Shown in pieces: positions 13,301 to 25,152 of a stretch of 64,000 bases of DNA (position 1 is its first letter; each line of letters starts with the position of its first letter). The notes beneath the pieces are model-generated. The model did no database searches. It had not been told where the DNA came from and saw only the letters and a program-made list of their open reading frames with translations. This stretch comes from Scolanthus callimorphus (Eukaryota; Cnidaria; Anthozoa; Actiniaria; Edwardsiidae): assembly GCA_033964015.1 (NCBI GenBank), contig CM066916.1, forward strand, positions 10,394,501 through 10,458,500, written 5' to 3'. A program made the position numbers and the translations under genes.

Positions 13301-15313
13301 ATGCCATGGTTAAAATGTATGTCCCTTTTCAAAAGAAAGATAGCTCATAGTGAAATCAGCGCTACTATTGCATGCATTGCGTCCAACCTTAATTCTCACT
13401 CTCAAAGTACCAATTTCCCATTAAAATTTAAATGCACAGTCTAAATACAGACTCTTCTAACCCTTTGCGTATGGCTACAGTCTCGTACCCAGACGTTATT
13501 TTGCCTTGCGTCTCTTGTGGTGATTTCTCTAATAAATTTCTCTACGAAAATTGTTTTGGAGGCGTAGGGACTGGGAATGAGTATTACACGGCGCGCAATG
13601 AACTGTGGTTCTCTGCATATCCCATTATAACTCTTCTCTGCGCGCCCTGCTAAAACTATCCCACAAATCTTTGCGCGCCCTGCTAAAACTATCCCACAAA
13701 TCTTTGCGCCCCTGCTAAAACTATCACACAAATCTTCGCCCTAAAAAAAACCGGAAAGGGTCTGGGTACGAGACTTGTATGGCTAGCCTAGTGAAGTAGG
13801 AGACAAATTCAAAATAAAATACTCGTGGTAGCTCGTCTAGAAACTGGATATGAATATATGAAATGTACAATACCACGAACCTGACAGGACCGTTTAAACA
13901 CAGTATCGATTACAGTATCACAGCACTCTATACCTCATTAATAAAGCTGAGCCTGCTGTCAGTACGTTCAGCGGTGCGCTTCCGTAAATTGCCACTCAAC
14001 TGTCCCAGGCCTACCGAGAGTGGTACGACGAGAACCATGAACACCAGACCCGCGAGCGACGGGACGCCAATCAAAAGCCACAAAACTATACACGTGATCA
14101 GGATCTCCATGGGCGTTAGGAACACGTAGAGAAGATACTTGAAAACTTCGTCGAATCGCTGCGAGTCATTGGATAAGAGGTTGATCACGTGACCAGTGGT
14201 TACTTGGCCGATCCCTTTTTGGTTAATGTTCAGGACCTGCAGAAAGTAACACATGCGCAGTTTAATTAGAAGCGTGGCGAAATCGGGAGCGGGCTCCTAC
14301 TGTATCGTACTGTACCAGAAGCTCATAAGTACTCTACTTATGAGCTTCTGACTGTACTACGATCCAAGTCGGACTGTATCGTACTGTACTACGATGTGAA
14401 TACCATGTGAATTCCGGAATACTTCCCATGTGCCTTGGAAAATTCTGCTTTCCCATGGATGGGTTTCTGCAGATAGGCTAGGCAGATACTAGGCTCTACA
14501 TATACTATAATACAGCCAACCCGTTAAGTGTCGTCCGGCCGTGTACTTTAGGGCCGCTCATCGAGTTCCGATGTTATAGTTTGAGTTACAATGAGGAGAA
14601 GACCCTTTTTTCTTTTTCTTTCGTTAGTAACGGTCTAGCCTATACACCAGAGACAAACACCCAAAACAGAACAAAAACTACACATCAATCAACTTTACCT
14701 TTCTGTAAAGAACCCCGGCGACTGCAACCCGCCATGTCATGCCAAGGCGACAAGAATGGAACAAGTACAGATGTGTCGCGAAAGTCATGAATAGAGCACA
14801 TGCGCAGAGCAATAGCGCATACATCAGCGCCCACCCTTTTTGCTCCCAGCGGTGCTCTCCTCTAGGCATGCGTGATAATTCTTCCAGGAAATAAGCCAAG
14901 TAGACCGGCTGAAGCACACGACATAGAGACTCAACCAGAGCAGATACGAATAAATATAAATAGTCCTTTTTAGGAGTCCCGCGCACTAGAGCTCTCCAAA
15001 GTTTTGGATTTCGTAAGTTTTCCGAAGCTCGTAGTTTTTCCTTTTCCCATTCTGTTTGCAGGTCTTCTGTTAAGGTTTCGGATTCTTCCAGTTCGCTGAG
15101 CTCGACCAGATCGTCATCTTTGAGGATCCGTTGATTTCCTTCTTTCATGAGATCTCCTGCCCAGCCGAATGTAAGCGAAGAAAGCCAACTTGAACTTTTC
15201 CACGAGGCCATCCGTGAGACTGTGTTGTTGAAGAGACTGAAAGCAAAGATGAGCTCAGGGGTGTAGTCACGAGGTTTATAAGGAGGGAACCCAAGGGGCC
15301 CTTCGTAAGTCAT
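4327..15313 (-). CDS. ABCC-subfamily (MRP4/ABCC4-like) full ABC transporter, frame break in NBD2
   Basis: Nine exons with matching phases: 15313-14699, 14236-13934, 12997-12921, 12327-11219, 10523-10356, 9455-9032, 8123-7977, 7601-7465, 5242-4327. The product is about 1298 residues, close to the length of ABCC4. The order is TMD1, NBD1, TMD2, NBD2, with no TMD0. NBD1 has Walker A GPVGSGKSS (about residue 500), signature LSGGQ and Walker B IILLDDP. NBD2 has Walker A GRTGAGKSS, signature LSCGQ, Walker B ILVMDEA and the AHR switch. MRP4-type proteins export organic anions, cyclic nucleotides and drug conjugates across the plasma membrane. In the last exon a single base is missing near 4863, so the given sequence stops just after NBD2 Walker A unless corrected. 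The 5' exon could start at this ATG or at the later MASW. The introns hold many MITEs. Confidence 0.9.
4860..4868 (-). other. One-base frame break in ABC transporter NBD2
   Basis: On the minus strand the upstream frame reads VVIDAL and then runs into a TGA after four more codons. The downstream frame starts DICSLNIQEARR and carries the rest of NBD2. The two join if one G is added to the single G of TTGAT. No GT donor lies here, and the exon's total length fits the spliced frame only with that extra base. It is either an assembly or homopolymer error or a real null allele. Confidence 0.8.
5790..6130. repeat. Dispersed repeat, second copy near 57.6 kb
   Basis: This is intronic in the ABC transporter gene. 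The segment from about 6024 to 6115 (AAAGCATCCATTTCCATCGG, then an AATTCGTC...GAAAACAATAACAAA tail) recurs at about 57598-57735 with an internal length difference. That shows an old interspersed repeat. I see no coding content. Confidence 0.5.
6494..6580 (+). repeat. 87-bp direct repeat, copy 1
   Basis: It is nearly identical to 7018-7104 (shared core GGATGGCGAGCGTTAAGG). Copy 1 lies just outside the left arm of the foldback element at 6583-7449 and copy 2 lies inside it. This points to a local duplication or nested insertion. Confidence 0.8.
6583..7449. mobile_element. Foldback/MITE-like element with long inverted ends
   Basis: The left end (TATTATATAGCTCGTG, then GATCAAAGC and the TCTGATTGGTTCTATCATGG region) is repeated inverted at the right end (7375-7449). 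Inner palindromes are built from CTTAATGACTGC and GGGAAACAGCGAG units. There is no transposase. The right end stops 10 bp past the GTAAGT donor of ABC transporter exon 8. Internal copy 2 of the 87-bp repeat is at 7018-7104. Confidence 0.75.
8185..8520. mobile_element. MITE, family also at 50661-50945
   Basis: The ends are imperfect inverted repeats (GCGATTTTTCTTAC... versus ...GAGAAAAATCGCC). The body matches 50661-50945 over long stretches (GTCGCGTGATGTCGCGGAG, TTCAAACATGTTCGAAACTC). This copy carries an extra small hairpin at about 8350-8390 (TTCCCTGTTAAC / GTTAACAGGGAA) that the other copy lacks. It lies in an ABC transporter intron. It is non-coding. Confidence 0.75.
9515..9740. repeat. 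Dispersed repeat related to 25360-25860
   Basis: The stretch with GATAGCTCCTC, CAACTGACAAATTAGT and CCAAATTTTTAATTTCGC is matched by diverged segments at 25400-25640, and inverted at about 25797-25840. It is an old interspersed element in an ABC transporter intron. Confidence 0.5.
9795..10025. repeat. TCCTGGAAA-type degenerate repeat
   Basis: Many copies of CCTGGAAA/ATCCTGGA are packed in this part of the ABC transporter intron between exons 5 and 6. It is low-complexity and non-coding. Confidence 0.6.
12409..12654. mobile_element. G-tract MITE with 28-bp perfect terminal inverted repeats
   Basis: The ends are perfect inverted repeats starting GGGCAATTCCAGAAAATAT. They are flanked by AAT on both sides (12406-12408 and 12655-12657), a likely 3-bp target duplication. 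The interior has repeated G-runs next to GGAAATTCTG-like units. It lies between ABC transporter exons 3 and 4, 79 bp upstream of the exon 4 acceptor. Confidence 0.85.
14315..14350. repeat. Short hairpin in ABC transporter intron 1
   Basis: CAGAAGCTCATAAGTA is followed after a few bases by its inverse (TACTTATGAGCTTCTG). It sits among repeated TGTATCGTACTGTA units. No function is visible. Confidence 0.7.
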
Positions 15314-16672
15314 TTTCTCGTGGAAAATATAATATCGTGAAATCAGTTTCATACACCGGCTTACAAACATGCTACAAATGTACAATACAAAATCATGACT
15401 GGATTTTGGAGCGGGGCGGGTAAATTGTGTAGAAAGAATGACTATTGAGTTCGAAGCTGTGATACGCGCGCGCTTCGTACTGAATATATGCTGTGAATAA
15501 CTGCATCAACTTTGAAGCTGCGAATAACTCAATAGTAGTGGTGGCGCAGGCAGATGGGGACTAAAGCCAGTAGTTTTATACCAGAGTTTCTTCAGGTTTA
15601 TAAAATATGGGCTTGAAAATCCATGAATTTCATCTTGCGTGATTCGTGCGAACACTACTCTATCATTCTGAGTATTATTATTGTACAAGCCCCAGGGGCG
15701 TTACCATGCAAGATAAAATTGAAGGATTTTCAAGGCCATGTTTTATAAAACTGAAGGACAACTCTGGTAACAGACACTGGCTTTAGTCCCCATCCGTTTG
15801 TGCCACCATTACCATTAAGTTATTCAAAGCTTCAAAGTTGATGCAGAAAAAGCATTCCTAAAAATGTAGTATTTTCTTATTCACAAATTCGAGTGCTTTG
15901 AATTTTTATTCTCAAGGGCCCGTACGAATCTTTTATCCCCTATTGTAAGAGAATCTAACAGCTGTTCGGATTCTGGATTCCAGCCCCTGGATTCCGGATT
16001 CCAAACTGTCTTGCAATCCGGATTCCAATAAAAGAGAAACAAGTTGATTTGGAATCTAGATTCCAGGACTGGATTCAGGATTCCAATGAGTGGCACTTAC
16101 CCTAGAACTCAACTCGAATGCTGGCTTCCTTTGTGCTAAAGTTTTATTCCATATTATCAATAGTCTATATAGTCCTGCTGTAAGATGTTTCAGACTTCGA
16201 GAAAGACGACCTTAGCTGACCACCATCACTTCTAAGTTGGGTGCGCACACAGCAATTTTCTACAGACTTTTCACCTTATAAAAATTAATTGTAACGCACC
16301 AGCGATCATACTATCTACAATGTAGGGGGGGGGGGGGGGGGGTGCTAATTTAGAAAAAGCGGACCAAGGTGGTATTAATTTATTGTTTATTGAGAAAGCG
16401 CTAGTCAAAATTCGTTAGAAAAAGCAAATATAATGTAAGTGCTTTATATTTATTGTGTAAAAATGTGGACCCTTTTGTCGCGTGGTGGGATACATTGATT
16501 CGAGCTCCGCTTTTAGGAAGTGCCTAAATCTATATTTCTTGACTTGACAGTCAACAAGGGAGCGAAGCAGAGTAGTGTTTAGTGACCTTAGATTTTTAAT
16601 GTTTTTCTTAATGATTTAAATATTTTTCATGACGCTCCCGCTCTTTTTAAATATGCAGACGACTCCACTATG

Positions 16673-16820
16673 CGGTAAAAACCCGCATATAAGAACCTGG
16701 ATTTTAAGAACCTGTTAGGCTATAATTATCCATGTGAACCCCATGTTTCCTTGTATTTTCAAATCAAATAAGAACCTGATTTAGGCTAAAATTCTAGGTT
16801 CTATATGCGGGTTTTTACTG
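16673..16820. mobile_element. Small TIR element (CGGTAAAAACCCGCATAT ends)
   Basis: The left end GGTAAAAACCCGCATATAAG and the right end TATATGCGGGTTTTTAC are inverted copies. An internal AAGAACCTG unit occurs several times. It is 148 bp and non-coding, a typical MITE. Confidence 0.75.
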
Positions 16821-17784
16821 TAGCTCCTGCAAGCAGCATTTCTGAGCCGTCCGTCCTTTTAGTAGAACTTTTTTTAAATTGGTCTATAGAAGGAATAATA
16901 TGAATTGTAACTCCAGCAAATGTGAATTAGTTGTTAGAAAGAACAATATGCAACAGTGAGCAAATTTGGAATGTTCCATAGTGTAATAGTCTAAATCGTT
17001 GCCACAACTTCGCTTTGTTTCTTTCCCTGTTTCTATTGAAGGATCTTTGATATAGACAGGACTATTATATAATTTAAAGGCTATTGCCTCTGTAGAGAAG
17101 CACCCGCTAGCCTCGTATTACCACCGAAAAGGAGAATAAATACAATCCGCGTAATAAAGTGTGGTAACGAGTGTGAAATAGACTGATTTTTAAACACAAG
17201 ATAACGTAGTTGCTTGCGTAGTTATTTACAGTGTTTTATACCATGCATTTGTGGTTTAATTAGTTTAATTTTAGGGTAGATTTTTATTGAGTGTACATTT
17301 AGAATTTAACAAAAGATATGTATTTTTTTCTGTTGGAAATAAAGACTATTATTATATTATATTATTATTATATAATAGCAGTGTTCGAATTTAGCGGGCC
17401 AGATTCTAAAATCGTATAGAATAATAATCATGTCGCTGCATACCACACACCGGCGTGTTTTGTATACTCGCAATGTATTCATTTAATTGGAAATAACTTA
17501 CCTTGCTTTTAGATAAAAGTAGATAGCAAAGTCGACGTTCTTGAAAAAATATGATGAAAAATACTTTTACACGAGGCTTGCATACGGAGCGGTTTTGACA
17601 TGGGAGTTATCTCATGGCTTCTTTTCTGTTTGGTTTACTGGGTTTTAAGCTTTTTTCAAATCTTTGTTATGCTTTTCACGCTTGGCAACTCTGCTTTGAA
17701 AGTAACGGCTTCTCGTTATTCAACGTCAAACTCCACTCATTCGTGAAGTCACGCTAAGCGTCCCTTTCCAATATTTCACCATTA

Positions 17785-17954
17785 GTGGTTACCTCTATTA
17801 AGCGGTCACCCTCTATTAGCGGCCACTTTTCAAAGTCCCAAAATAATGCATTGTCACTCAACTACTGTATTTACATTCCTGCATTCAGCGACCAACCTCT
17901 GTTAAGCGGTCACTTGGCTCGGTCCCGAGGGTGGCCGCTTAATAGAGGTACCAC
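17785..17954. mobile_element. Small TIR element (ACCTCTATTAAGCGG ends)
   Basis: GTGGTTACCTCTATTAAGCG at the left is inverted at the right (CGCTTAATAGAGGTACCAC). The internal GCGGTCAC unit is repeated. It is a 170-bp MITE of a type widespread in animal genomes. That last point is recalled, not checked. Confidence 0.8.
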
Positions 17955-18763
17955 AGTATTATTCATTTAACATATTTTGCTTCTCAGTGGTTGAGCGCCA
18001 CCGGCGAATTCTTGATATATTTGAGGGCGAGCGACTTATTCCATCAATATCTGAATATCGTCAAAGATAGGTCTTTCTCTCAGCGGCTCTGTATTAAATC
18101 TCGCGCATGCGTCAGTGCTGTCACCAGAGCCTCCCCCGCGAGGTAACGAGCCGGGGAGCTCTGGGTTCGAGAATGATCTTATGCATTCAGTTGGCATGCT
18201 CAAAGCATGCGCATTTCGATCTGTTGGCCCGCGAAATTGGTCGGGTTTGCTGTGGTGACGTCATCGTTTTCACATAGCATTGTTTTCACTTGTCCACACT
18301 AGAAAACAGCGTTTTCAAACAGCTCCGTTTTCTAATCGCTCCACTCTGGAGAGCGTTTTCGGATATCCGAAATCACACAAAGCTTTATGTTATCCTGTAG
18401 CGTTTCCTGACACTGAAGATTTAGATTTCAATTTTTATTTAGAAAATTGTTTCCCGGCCACAGCATTGAGCGATACCCCAATTGTACGATTTACTTTCGT
18501 AACCCCGTGGATATCGTAAAATGCGCGGGTTCCACAGAGCGCGTTCCTTCAGACGCGCTTATACTTCCTATGTATAGATAATGATTATGGAAAAACCCTT
18601 AGAAAAGACCAACTAAAACCAATAAAAGCTGAAAAACTGAGGGCTAGCTTTAAGAAGTCTTAATTTTTTGTGTATGATCTTTTTGGCCAATATTTATGTT
18701 GCGGGCTTCCTGTGTCTCTTGCACTCGCGCCTTAAAATGGCGGGAATTTAGTAGGAACGTCAG

Positions 18764-19037
18764 CATACCTGCCAACCTTGGACAAGTGAAAACCGGGAGA
18801 TAGGGGAAAGTGTTGTCATAACCTCGTCTCACCCCCCCCCCCCCAAAAAAAAAAAAAAAAAAAAACTTTGCTCGCTTAAAATCTAGGTTTTAATGCGGAA
18901 ATTGACTGAGCGAGTTGATTTCCCGGGAGATTTACGGTGAAAACTGGGAGACCGTTTAAATGCGGATCGCTGATTTTGCGGATCGGATGAATTTAAACAT
19001 GAGTCTCCCGCGTAAACCGGGAGAGTTGGCAGGTATG
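18764..19037. mobile_element. MITE with 6-bp target duplication
   Basis: The ends CATACCTGCCAAC and GTTGGCAGGTATG are inverted repeats. CGTCAG flanks both sides (18758-18763 and 19038-19043), a clear 6-bp target-site duplication. Inside are poly-C/poly-A runs and GGGAGA motifs. Related ends occur at 33773-33999 and 63471-63634. Confidence 0.85.
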
Positions 19038-19627
19038 CGTCAGCCAAACAGAAGTATTATTAATAGCAAAAAATAAGTAAATTAATAGTATAGAAATTCA
19101 CCAGAGATACCTAACAAATTCACCAGAGATAAATAAAAACGACAATGAGAATTCGTCAGTAATATTTGTCATATAGTTTTGCCTTTTTCTAACACGCGCC
19201 TCGTCGACACAATGTATGTCAATCAACATATTTTCCGTCAGAGAAAACCTAACACCATCTGAAACGCGATAAGCGCGCACACTCATTTCTCGACGGACTG
19301 CTGATTTATAAATATTGCGCTAGAATTCATTGATTCCCTAAAGAATAAGGTTTAAAAAGGGACAGAAGATGCCCAGACGATCGATTCCCCAAAAGCACGT
19401 CCTCCCATCAACAAAAGTCAGATTTTATCGCGTATCTCTCTTCGTATTATTAAAGGCATCGGAGTAATAAGAAATTTGTCGTGAAAACCATGAAATATGC
19501 TGTCTACCGGTTCACTTGACCCTTAATTTAAGTGAAATTTCTGCGGGTAAAAAACTCTTACAAAATGACGAAAATAAATTCTTGTTGCCAAGCAAAGTGA
19601 TTAGCTTTTAATAGTACTATATTCGCA

Positions 19628-19765
19628 CTGGATCCCATTGTACTATATAAGTTATTGGAAAGTAGGCCTGGCGGAGCACAAAATGGCAAAGGCAAAGGGA
19701 GGGAGGGTGGGTGAATAAAAGTTAGAAGGCGCCACCAAGCCTAAGGGTGAGCACAATGGGACCCA
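19628..19765. mobile_element. MITE ends (CCCATTGTACTATATAAGTTA)
   Basis: The left part with CCCATTGTACTATATAAG and AGGCCTGGCGGAGC, and the right part GAGCACAATGGGACCCA, are near-inverted ends. Related sequence is at 52934-53046 and, inverted, at 56480-56545. It is non-coding. Confidence 0.6.
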
Positions 19766-20887
19766 CAGCCGCCACCGACACATGGCGTCCCCCATGGACG
19801 CCATTCCGGCGCTTGTTCTCAAACCAACTGAGACTGAGACATATGCTAATGAGTTGATCTCTTATATGCGTACTACTGGGACCCAGTGCGAATAGGATGA
19901 TGTTTTTCAAAGAAGCAACCGATTATCTGGAAGTAATTCCTAAACCAAATACGTGGATTTTCTGTTAGTTTTTAACAAATATGGAGGATTAAGGAAATTA
20001 CATGGAGATATGGGAATAATTAGTAGATAACAACAAGAAAAATTCGCAAAGAAGTCATGTACTAAAAAACGTGACTTCCTGTATCTTGATTTTTGAAAGG
20101 TTTTCACTATGTGGTTTGGCAACATTAAATATGTCAAGCAATGATTAAACATTGAAAGAATGTGTTAGCAAAATCACCACCGCACAGAAATTACTGTAAA
20201 ACGTGATTTCCTGTTTATGGTAAAAAAATATGCCACCGTAACGCTAGCGGTACAAAACAGCGTGAAAAGGCATGAATCAATGGTCCCCTGTAAAGTGAAA
20301 ATGATGTTTATAGGAAAGCCCATGAAAGGCATTTTTCTCTCGAACTCTTAGCCTAGTTAAAGCCAAAATCCAAAGATACTTATAGTAAAGTAAGAGCTTT
20401 GAGCGGCTTAACAGATTTATGTAGCATCGAAAACTAGAAGCTATCATGAGAAACAGATCAAGTGATCACCAACTCGTCAAATACAAGGTTTTCAATGAAC
20501 TCAGCGCTAGCCCCGCGGCCGCTTTCACAAAGCGCGAAAGCAGATCATTGCCTATCGTTTCCATGACAACCCGCATGTTCTCCGTATCTTTTGACGTTAC
20601 ATGGGGGGCGATGACGTAACAGTTGGGTGTCCGTGATCACTGGACAGATTCCATTCAATGCACTCCTTGACCCTGTGGGCAACCTTATTGAAATCCCTCT
20701 CAGGTTTGATTCAGTTGAGACAAAGTGCTTTGACAGTAAACAACTGCGAATTGGGTTCTCGAAGAATTGGAACGTTTACCAACGAAACATTATTTCTACA
20801 GAAAATCAAATGGTACTGCTTCTTTAAAGAACTTGTATGTGATTTTAAAACTGAAGGTGTCTTACTATTATGGTATTATTTTTTCAG

Positions 20888-23800
20888 GATTTTTTGACAC
20901 TTCCCAGTAAACCAACAATTTACAGCACTCCAAAGGAACTGTCCCCTCAAGTAAAGCGAAGATGGCGATGCAGTACGAGTTGCCGAAATATGAACATTGT
21001 CGTTTTAGGACAAGACGGGGTTGGAAAATCAGGTACATAAAGTAGCATTGGATTCATATTTGCACGCAATTAAAAATCTGTGACTGTGTGGTGCGTCAAG
21101 AATATTGGATGTTTTTAATGCAAAAACTAGGGTTAACTTAAATTGGCAGTAATTGAGACAACCTGTCATACCCTCAAAACTGCCTACTTTTCATCCGTAG
21201 AAATTACTCAAGACAGTTTTTATCTTCCCAAAACGTGCTCTAGTAGACAGTTCCTTGGTCTTATTTTATAAGCGAAACAATAGACATTTTGTTCATGTTT
21301 TGTCTACTGGGCTTCTATACATCCATTTAGCGTGATTTCAAAAATGCCCCGAAGTCAGAGTTCAGACCACACTACTATGAAAATTGAAACACTGACAGCA
21401 CTGATTCATTTCTTAATTTGGTTCAATGTTTTGCTATCAAAAAACACTAAAAGAGAAACAGATATGGCCTTTTGAAACTGCTCTCGACTCTAGTGTAAAG
21501 TCTCTCGAAAATGTGTTTTCAATATCAACAACATCGAAATCCTTGGCGGTTGTTGTCTTTTACTCTCGGGCAAAAAGGAAAACAGGCTTTCGCCAACTTG
21601 TCTCCTTTGAAGGAAATACCAAAGGGCCGTAAAAATAATATGCTAATGCAATTCAATCAGAAATTATAATCAAATGGTATGTTCAATAGACCACATGCTA
21701 CTTTTGGACAAAAAGATGTTTTGCGCTTGTTTTTTGATTGGTTACTGGTCAGAGTTACACGAGGTATGAATGCGAAATATTCACGTACAAAACCACAGAA
21801 ACGGATATAGCATAATTTACTAAGTCGCTTTGACAACAACATCGGGTTCTCAACTAAGCCGTGCAACATGTTTTTACACAGTACTAGGAATAAAGCCAAT
21901 TGCGAGGCCAAATAGACGCGAAGCTGTGCTGTTACCTATATTAATTGCTTTCCTGTTGATCCCAAACAATAAACGAACTATTATTTTTCGTTTTTGGCGT
22001 CAAACGGTCTGGGTATCAGTGCTCTATACACTTTTATTTTTTTACTAAGGGACATTTTTTCCATTTGTTACCCAATTTTGAATACCCTAGGAACCAGAGT
22101 TTGAACCCCCCCTGAAAATAAACCCCCCTGAAATCCCGCTCCTAGTGTTTGAAAATACATCAGTTCTGGGCTAGCGACCTTGCTTGAAGCGACCCTGTGA
22201 ACTTCTGGTTTCCAGGGGTAAATTTTGAAGGGAATATAGACGGCAAATCTAACCTCGATGGGTGTGTTTGAGATTTGAAATCAAGCAAATTCAATTCCAA
22301 CACGACCTGCTCCAATTTCACAATCAAAAATATAGTAATATACCCGGCCGCCAGCAGTCTTCTTGCGCGTAAAGGACATTAGAGCGGATTTCACATGACT
22401 GTCAACACTTGTTATGTAATTGCGATTGCTTTGCGTTCTCATTGGCTACTCGTTTTTCTCAGCCAATCAAATTCTGTAAATACAATTGTGTAATTACTTA
22501 GTAATTGGTTCGGCTTGTGATTGGCTGAGAGAAAAGCCATTTAGGAGCAAGTGGTGATTTCTCTCGACTCTGATTGGCTAGTGATTGCTCAATTGCAATT
22601 GTTTTCACGACAGTCATGTGAAATCCGCTCTATTTATTTACAATCACAGTCTAAGTCAGTCTAATGTGAAAAATTTACTGTGGAGAACTTAGAAGTGCTC
22701 AGAGCACTTCCAGACTTCATCGTCCACTCAGCATCTTAACAATAAGCTCTACGGATTATTTCTCTTAATACATAGATATGCTACCCCAGACCGTGAAATA
22801 AGGCAGAGGAGCTGTGTTCAAACATGGCTGGAATTCACTCTTTTCGGTCACACCGTCTTCCTCGGCCCCACCCCTTAGAGCCTGCGAAGTGGTCGTTCGA
22901 AAAATCCAGAATCTTGCGCGAACTCCTTAGGGATTCTCGGAATCTCGGAGCTGGCTTGCAAGCTCGTTTTCTGAAAAAATATACAGAACGTATGCCGACG
23001 CAATCTTAGATCGTCTCGACCTCGAATGATCTTGCTGTCTCGGAAAGTCTCGCATTCACCCCTTATAGAATACTTAGAAGAGCCCACCTAATGAAATGGC
23101 CGTGGAAATAAAATGGCGTTTACTATCTATAGCTAGTAGGTTCGTTTAAAGTTGAATAAATGGTATAGCATCGTACACTCCGATCCGAGTTGCCTAAGGC
23201 TGGTTTCCATATAGCTGTATCAATTGTCCCAGTCGTATCAGTCGACCGTGAAACAATAGAAATTGGAATTATTCTATTGTTTCATTCGACTGATATGACT
23301 GGGACGACTGATACACTATATGGAAACCAGCCTTTACCAGCTGAATGATTACCCATTAGTCTTTTATGGTCTTAAGGACCTTGGGCGCTTTCATAGCAGC
23401 ACATTTCAAATTCATTTTTTTCCCTTCTCAGCATTCACAGTTCGAGCTCTCACAAGACGATTCATCGGAGAGTATGACCCCAAATTAGGTGAGTGAAGTG
23501 CGCTGATAGTCGAGCACAACCTGCCTCCTCTGGCCTCTCAAAAACGGACGCTTTGCAAAACAATTCTTTGTATTGGTGCAAACATATTGCTATATTCATG
23601 AGAGAAGGACTACGGAGAAAATTAAAAGGTATCGTGAGCTGGTCTCCAAAATAATCAATTTATTTAAGCTGTGAGGTCATTTAGGGATTTAAATCGAGGA
23701 ATAAGCTGTAAACACTTGAAGCAAAAACAGTGATACTAGTGATCAAAGTTGATTAACGAGAAACACATTTTTCATTTGACAAGGCGTGACCGACCTCTCT

Positions 23801-25152
23801 GAACTTCTCGCGGCGATAAGCTTTACACGGGAAATTTCTGCAGAAACCCATTCATGGAAAAAGCTGAATTTTCACATGGCAAGCTATGGCACAAGAACGA
23901 ATGAGAATTGTTCGGTATCCATGTGTTTGTCCACGGGAAAGCCGAACAATCTTATCCTTGAGTCATGGGAAATTGAGCTTTTTTTGTAGGAATTTTCTGT
24001 GTTAGCAGACAGAAAATCTATTTACAGAGTCTTCTAGAAATCAATAATCATGGCCTTTATCAGCGTTTGGATTTTTAACGCTTGTGGCTAATCGTTTCTT
24101 TTTCCGTTTTTTGTTTTCAGAGCTCAATTACAAACACAATATGGAGATAGACGGACAATATATGATTCTCGATGTTCTTGATACGGCGGGGAAGGTGAGA
24201 GATAGCATCATCATCAGTTTTATTGAAAACAAAATTAAAACTAATTGCATAACAAGCACTGCAAATAGCTGGGTAGGGCGTAGAAAAGTATTAAAGAAAC
24301 CAATATGAGGTTGGCTATTTAAGCAATAGAGCACAACTTTCTCATGAGCACGCAAGATGTTGGGAGAGACACCTACGGCTAAACTACGAAATACAATGTA
24401 GTGCGCAACATTTGTGTCCTGCACGTTTCGCCGCGTGGGAGGAAACATCGCACGCGTGTGTCACAGGAACACAAAATGTTTCTTGTCTGGCGAATAATTT
24501 TTTTTCTGTCCCGGCTACAAAATTTGACGCACGCAACAATGTTTCTCGCGTGACTAGATTGGAAAACATGAAGAAAACATGTATCCGGCTACCATGCTAG
24601 CGCTGCGCGCTACATGTATCCTAGTTTAGCGAGGGCTTCTCTTTTCCCGCGGGCCACTTATCGCACTGGGCGGAGGGTGAAGGGTGGGATTAACGTTCGG
24701 CAATGAAAATTACAAACCTCATGTTTTAAACGCATTGACACAAATGTAAATTTTCTCAACAGAACTCGCTGGAAAAACTAGAGAGGTCAACAACAAATGT
24801 TGAACTTTTCTTTCTTCTGTACTCTTCAACGGACAGAAGATCATTCAATGAAGCCGCGAAAATAGCAAAGTATTTATGCGAGATCAAGATGATAGACCCG
24901 TTATGTCTGACGATAGTAGCGACCAAGAAGGACCTACCGCACATGCGCGAAGTTGAGGAATACGAGGGCATGTTTCTCGCCCAGGATCATGGGTGTTTAT
25001 TCGCCCAGATTTCTATATCCGAGGACTACACAGATACAATGATAACAGTGCACAATGCTATACGGGAATGCATAAACAGGCAGAACATACGAAAGAAAGC
25101 GACGGGATTTTTTGAGAACGTGTTACGAAGACGGTCTTGGAGCGGGCAATAG
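20888..25152 (+). CDS. Ras-like small GTPase, RERG/RERGL type, catalytically degenerate
   Basis: Four exons with consistent phases: 20888-21032, 23432-23488, 24121-24194, 24763-25152 (TAG). The first exon listed opens after an acceptor (TTTTTTCAG). Its in-frame extension precedes the ATG at 20990, so a further 5' exon is possible. The fold is Ras: P-loop GQDGVGKS, then FIGEYDP in switch I, DTAG in G3, and KKD in place of NKxD. Key positions differ. Switch I reads DPKLE where Ras has Thr35, the residue after DTAG is Lys where Ras has Gln61, and G4 reads TKKD. From this GTP hydrolysis should be weak or absent. The tail is basic (RRRSWSGQ) without a CaaX box, as in RERG. It is most like human RERG/RERGL/RASL12 by FTVRALTRRFIGEYDP. 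Confidence 0.88.
22381..22631. mobile_element. MITE in Ras-like gene intron 1
   Basis: AGAGCGGATTTCACATGACT at the left is inverted at the right (AGTCATGTGAAATCCGCTCT), a perfect terminal inverted repeat of at least 20 bp. The interior has several TGATTGGCT-like units. Partial related ends appear near 27902 and 41623. Confidence 0.85.
23196..23334. mobile_element. Near-perfect palindromic MITE
   Basis: AAGGCTGGTTTCCATATA at the left is inverted at the right, and nearly the whole 139 bp folds into one stem (ATCAGTCG...CGACTGAT, AATAGAAATTGGAATTATTCTATT in the loop). It is in intron 1 of the Ras-like gene. Confidence 0.85.

Larger units (their letters stand above)
15314..20887. other. Divergent intergenic region, ABC transporter / Ras-like gene
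   Basis: 5.6 kb with no exon I can support. Upstream exons of either gene could be hidden here. It holds repeats: GGATTCC-type degenerate repeats (about 15965-16085), a poly-G at 16325, TIR elements at 16673, 17785 and 18764, an ATT/TTA-rich simple repeat near 17343-17380, poly-C/poly-A near 18831-18864, and a MITE end pair at 19628-19765. The promoters of both genes presumably lie in this stretch. Confidence 0.6.

Noticed and set aside
20627..20827. Upstream coding exon of the Ras-like gene
   Set aside because: The frame is open but ends in a stop before the acceptor at 20887. It shows no conserved residues and no donor that joins in phase.
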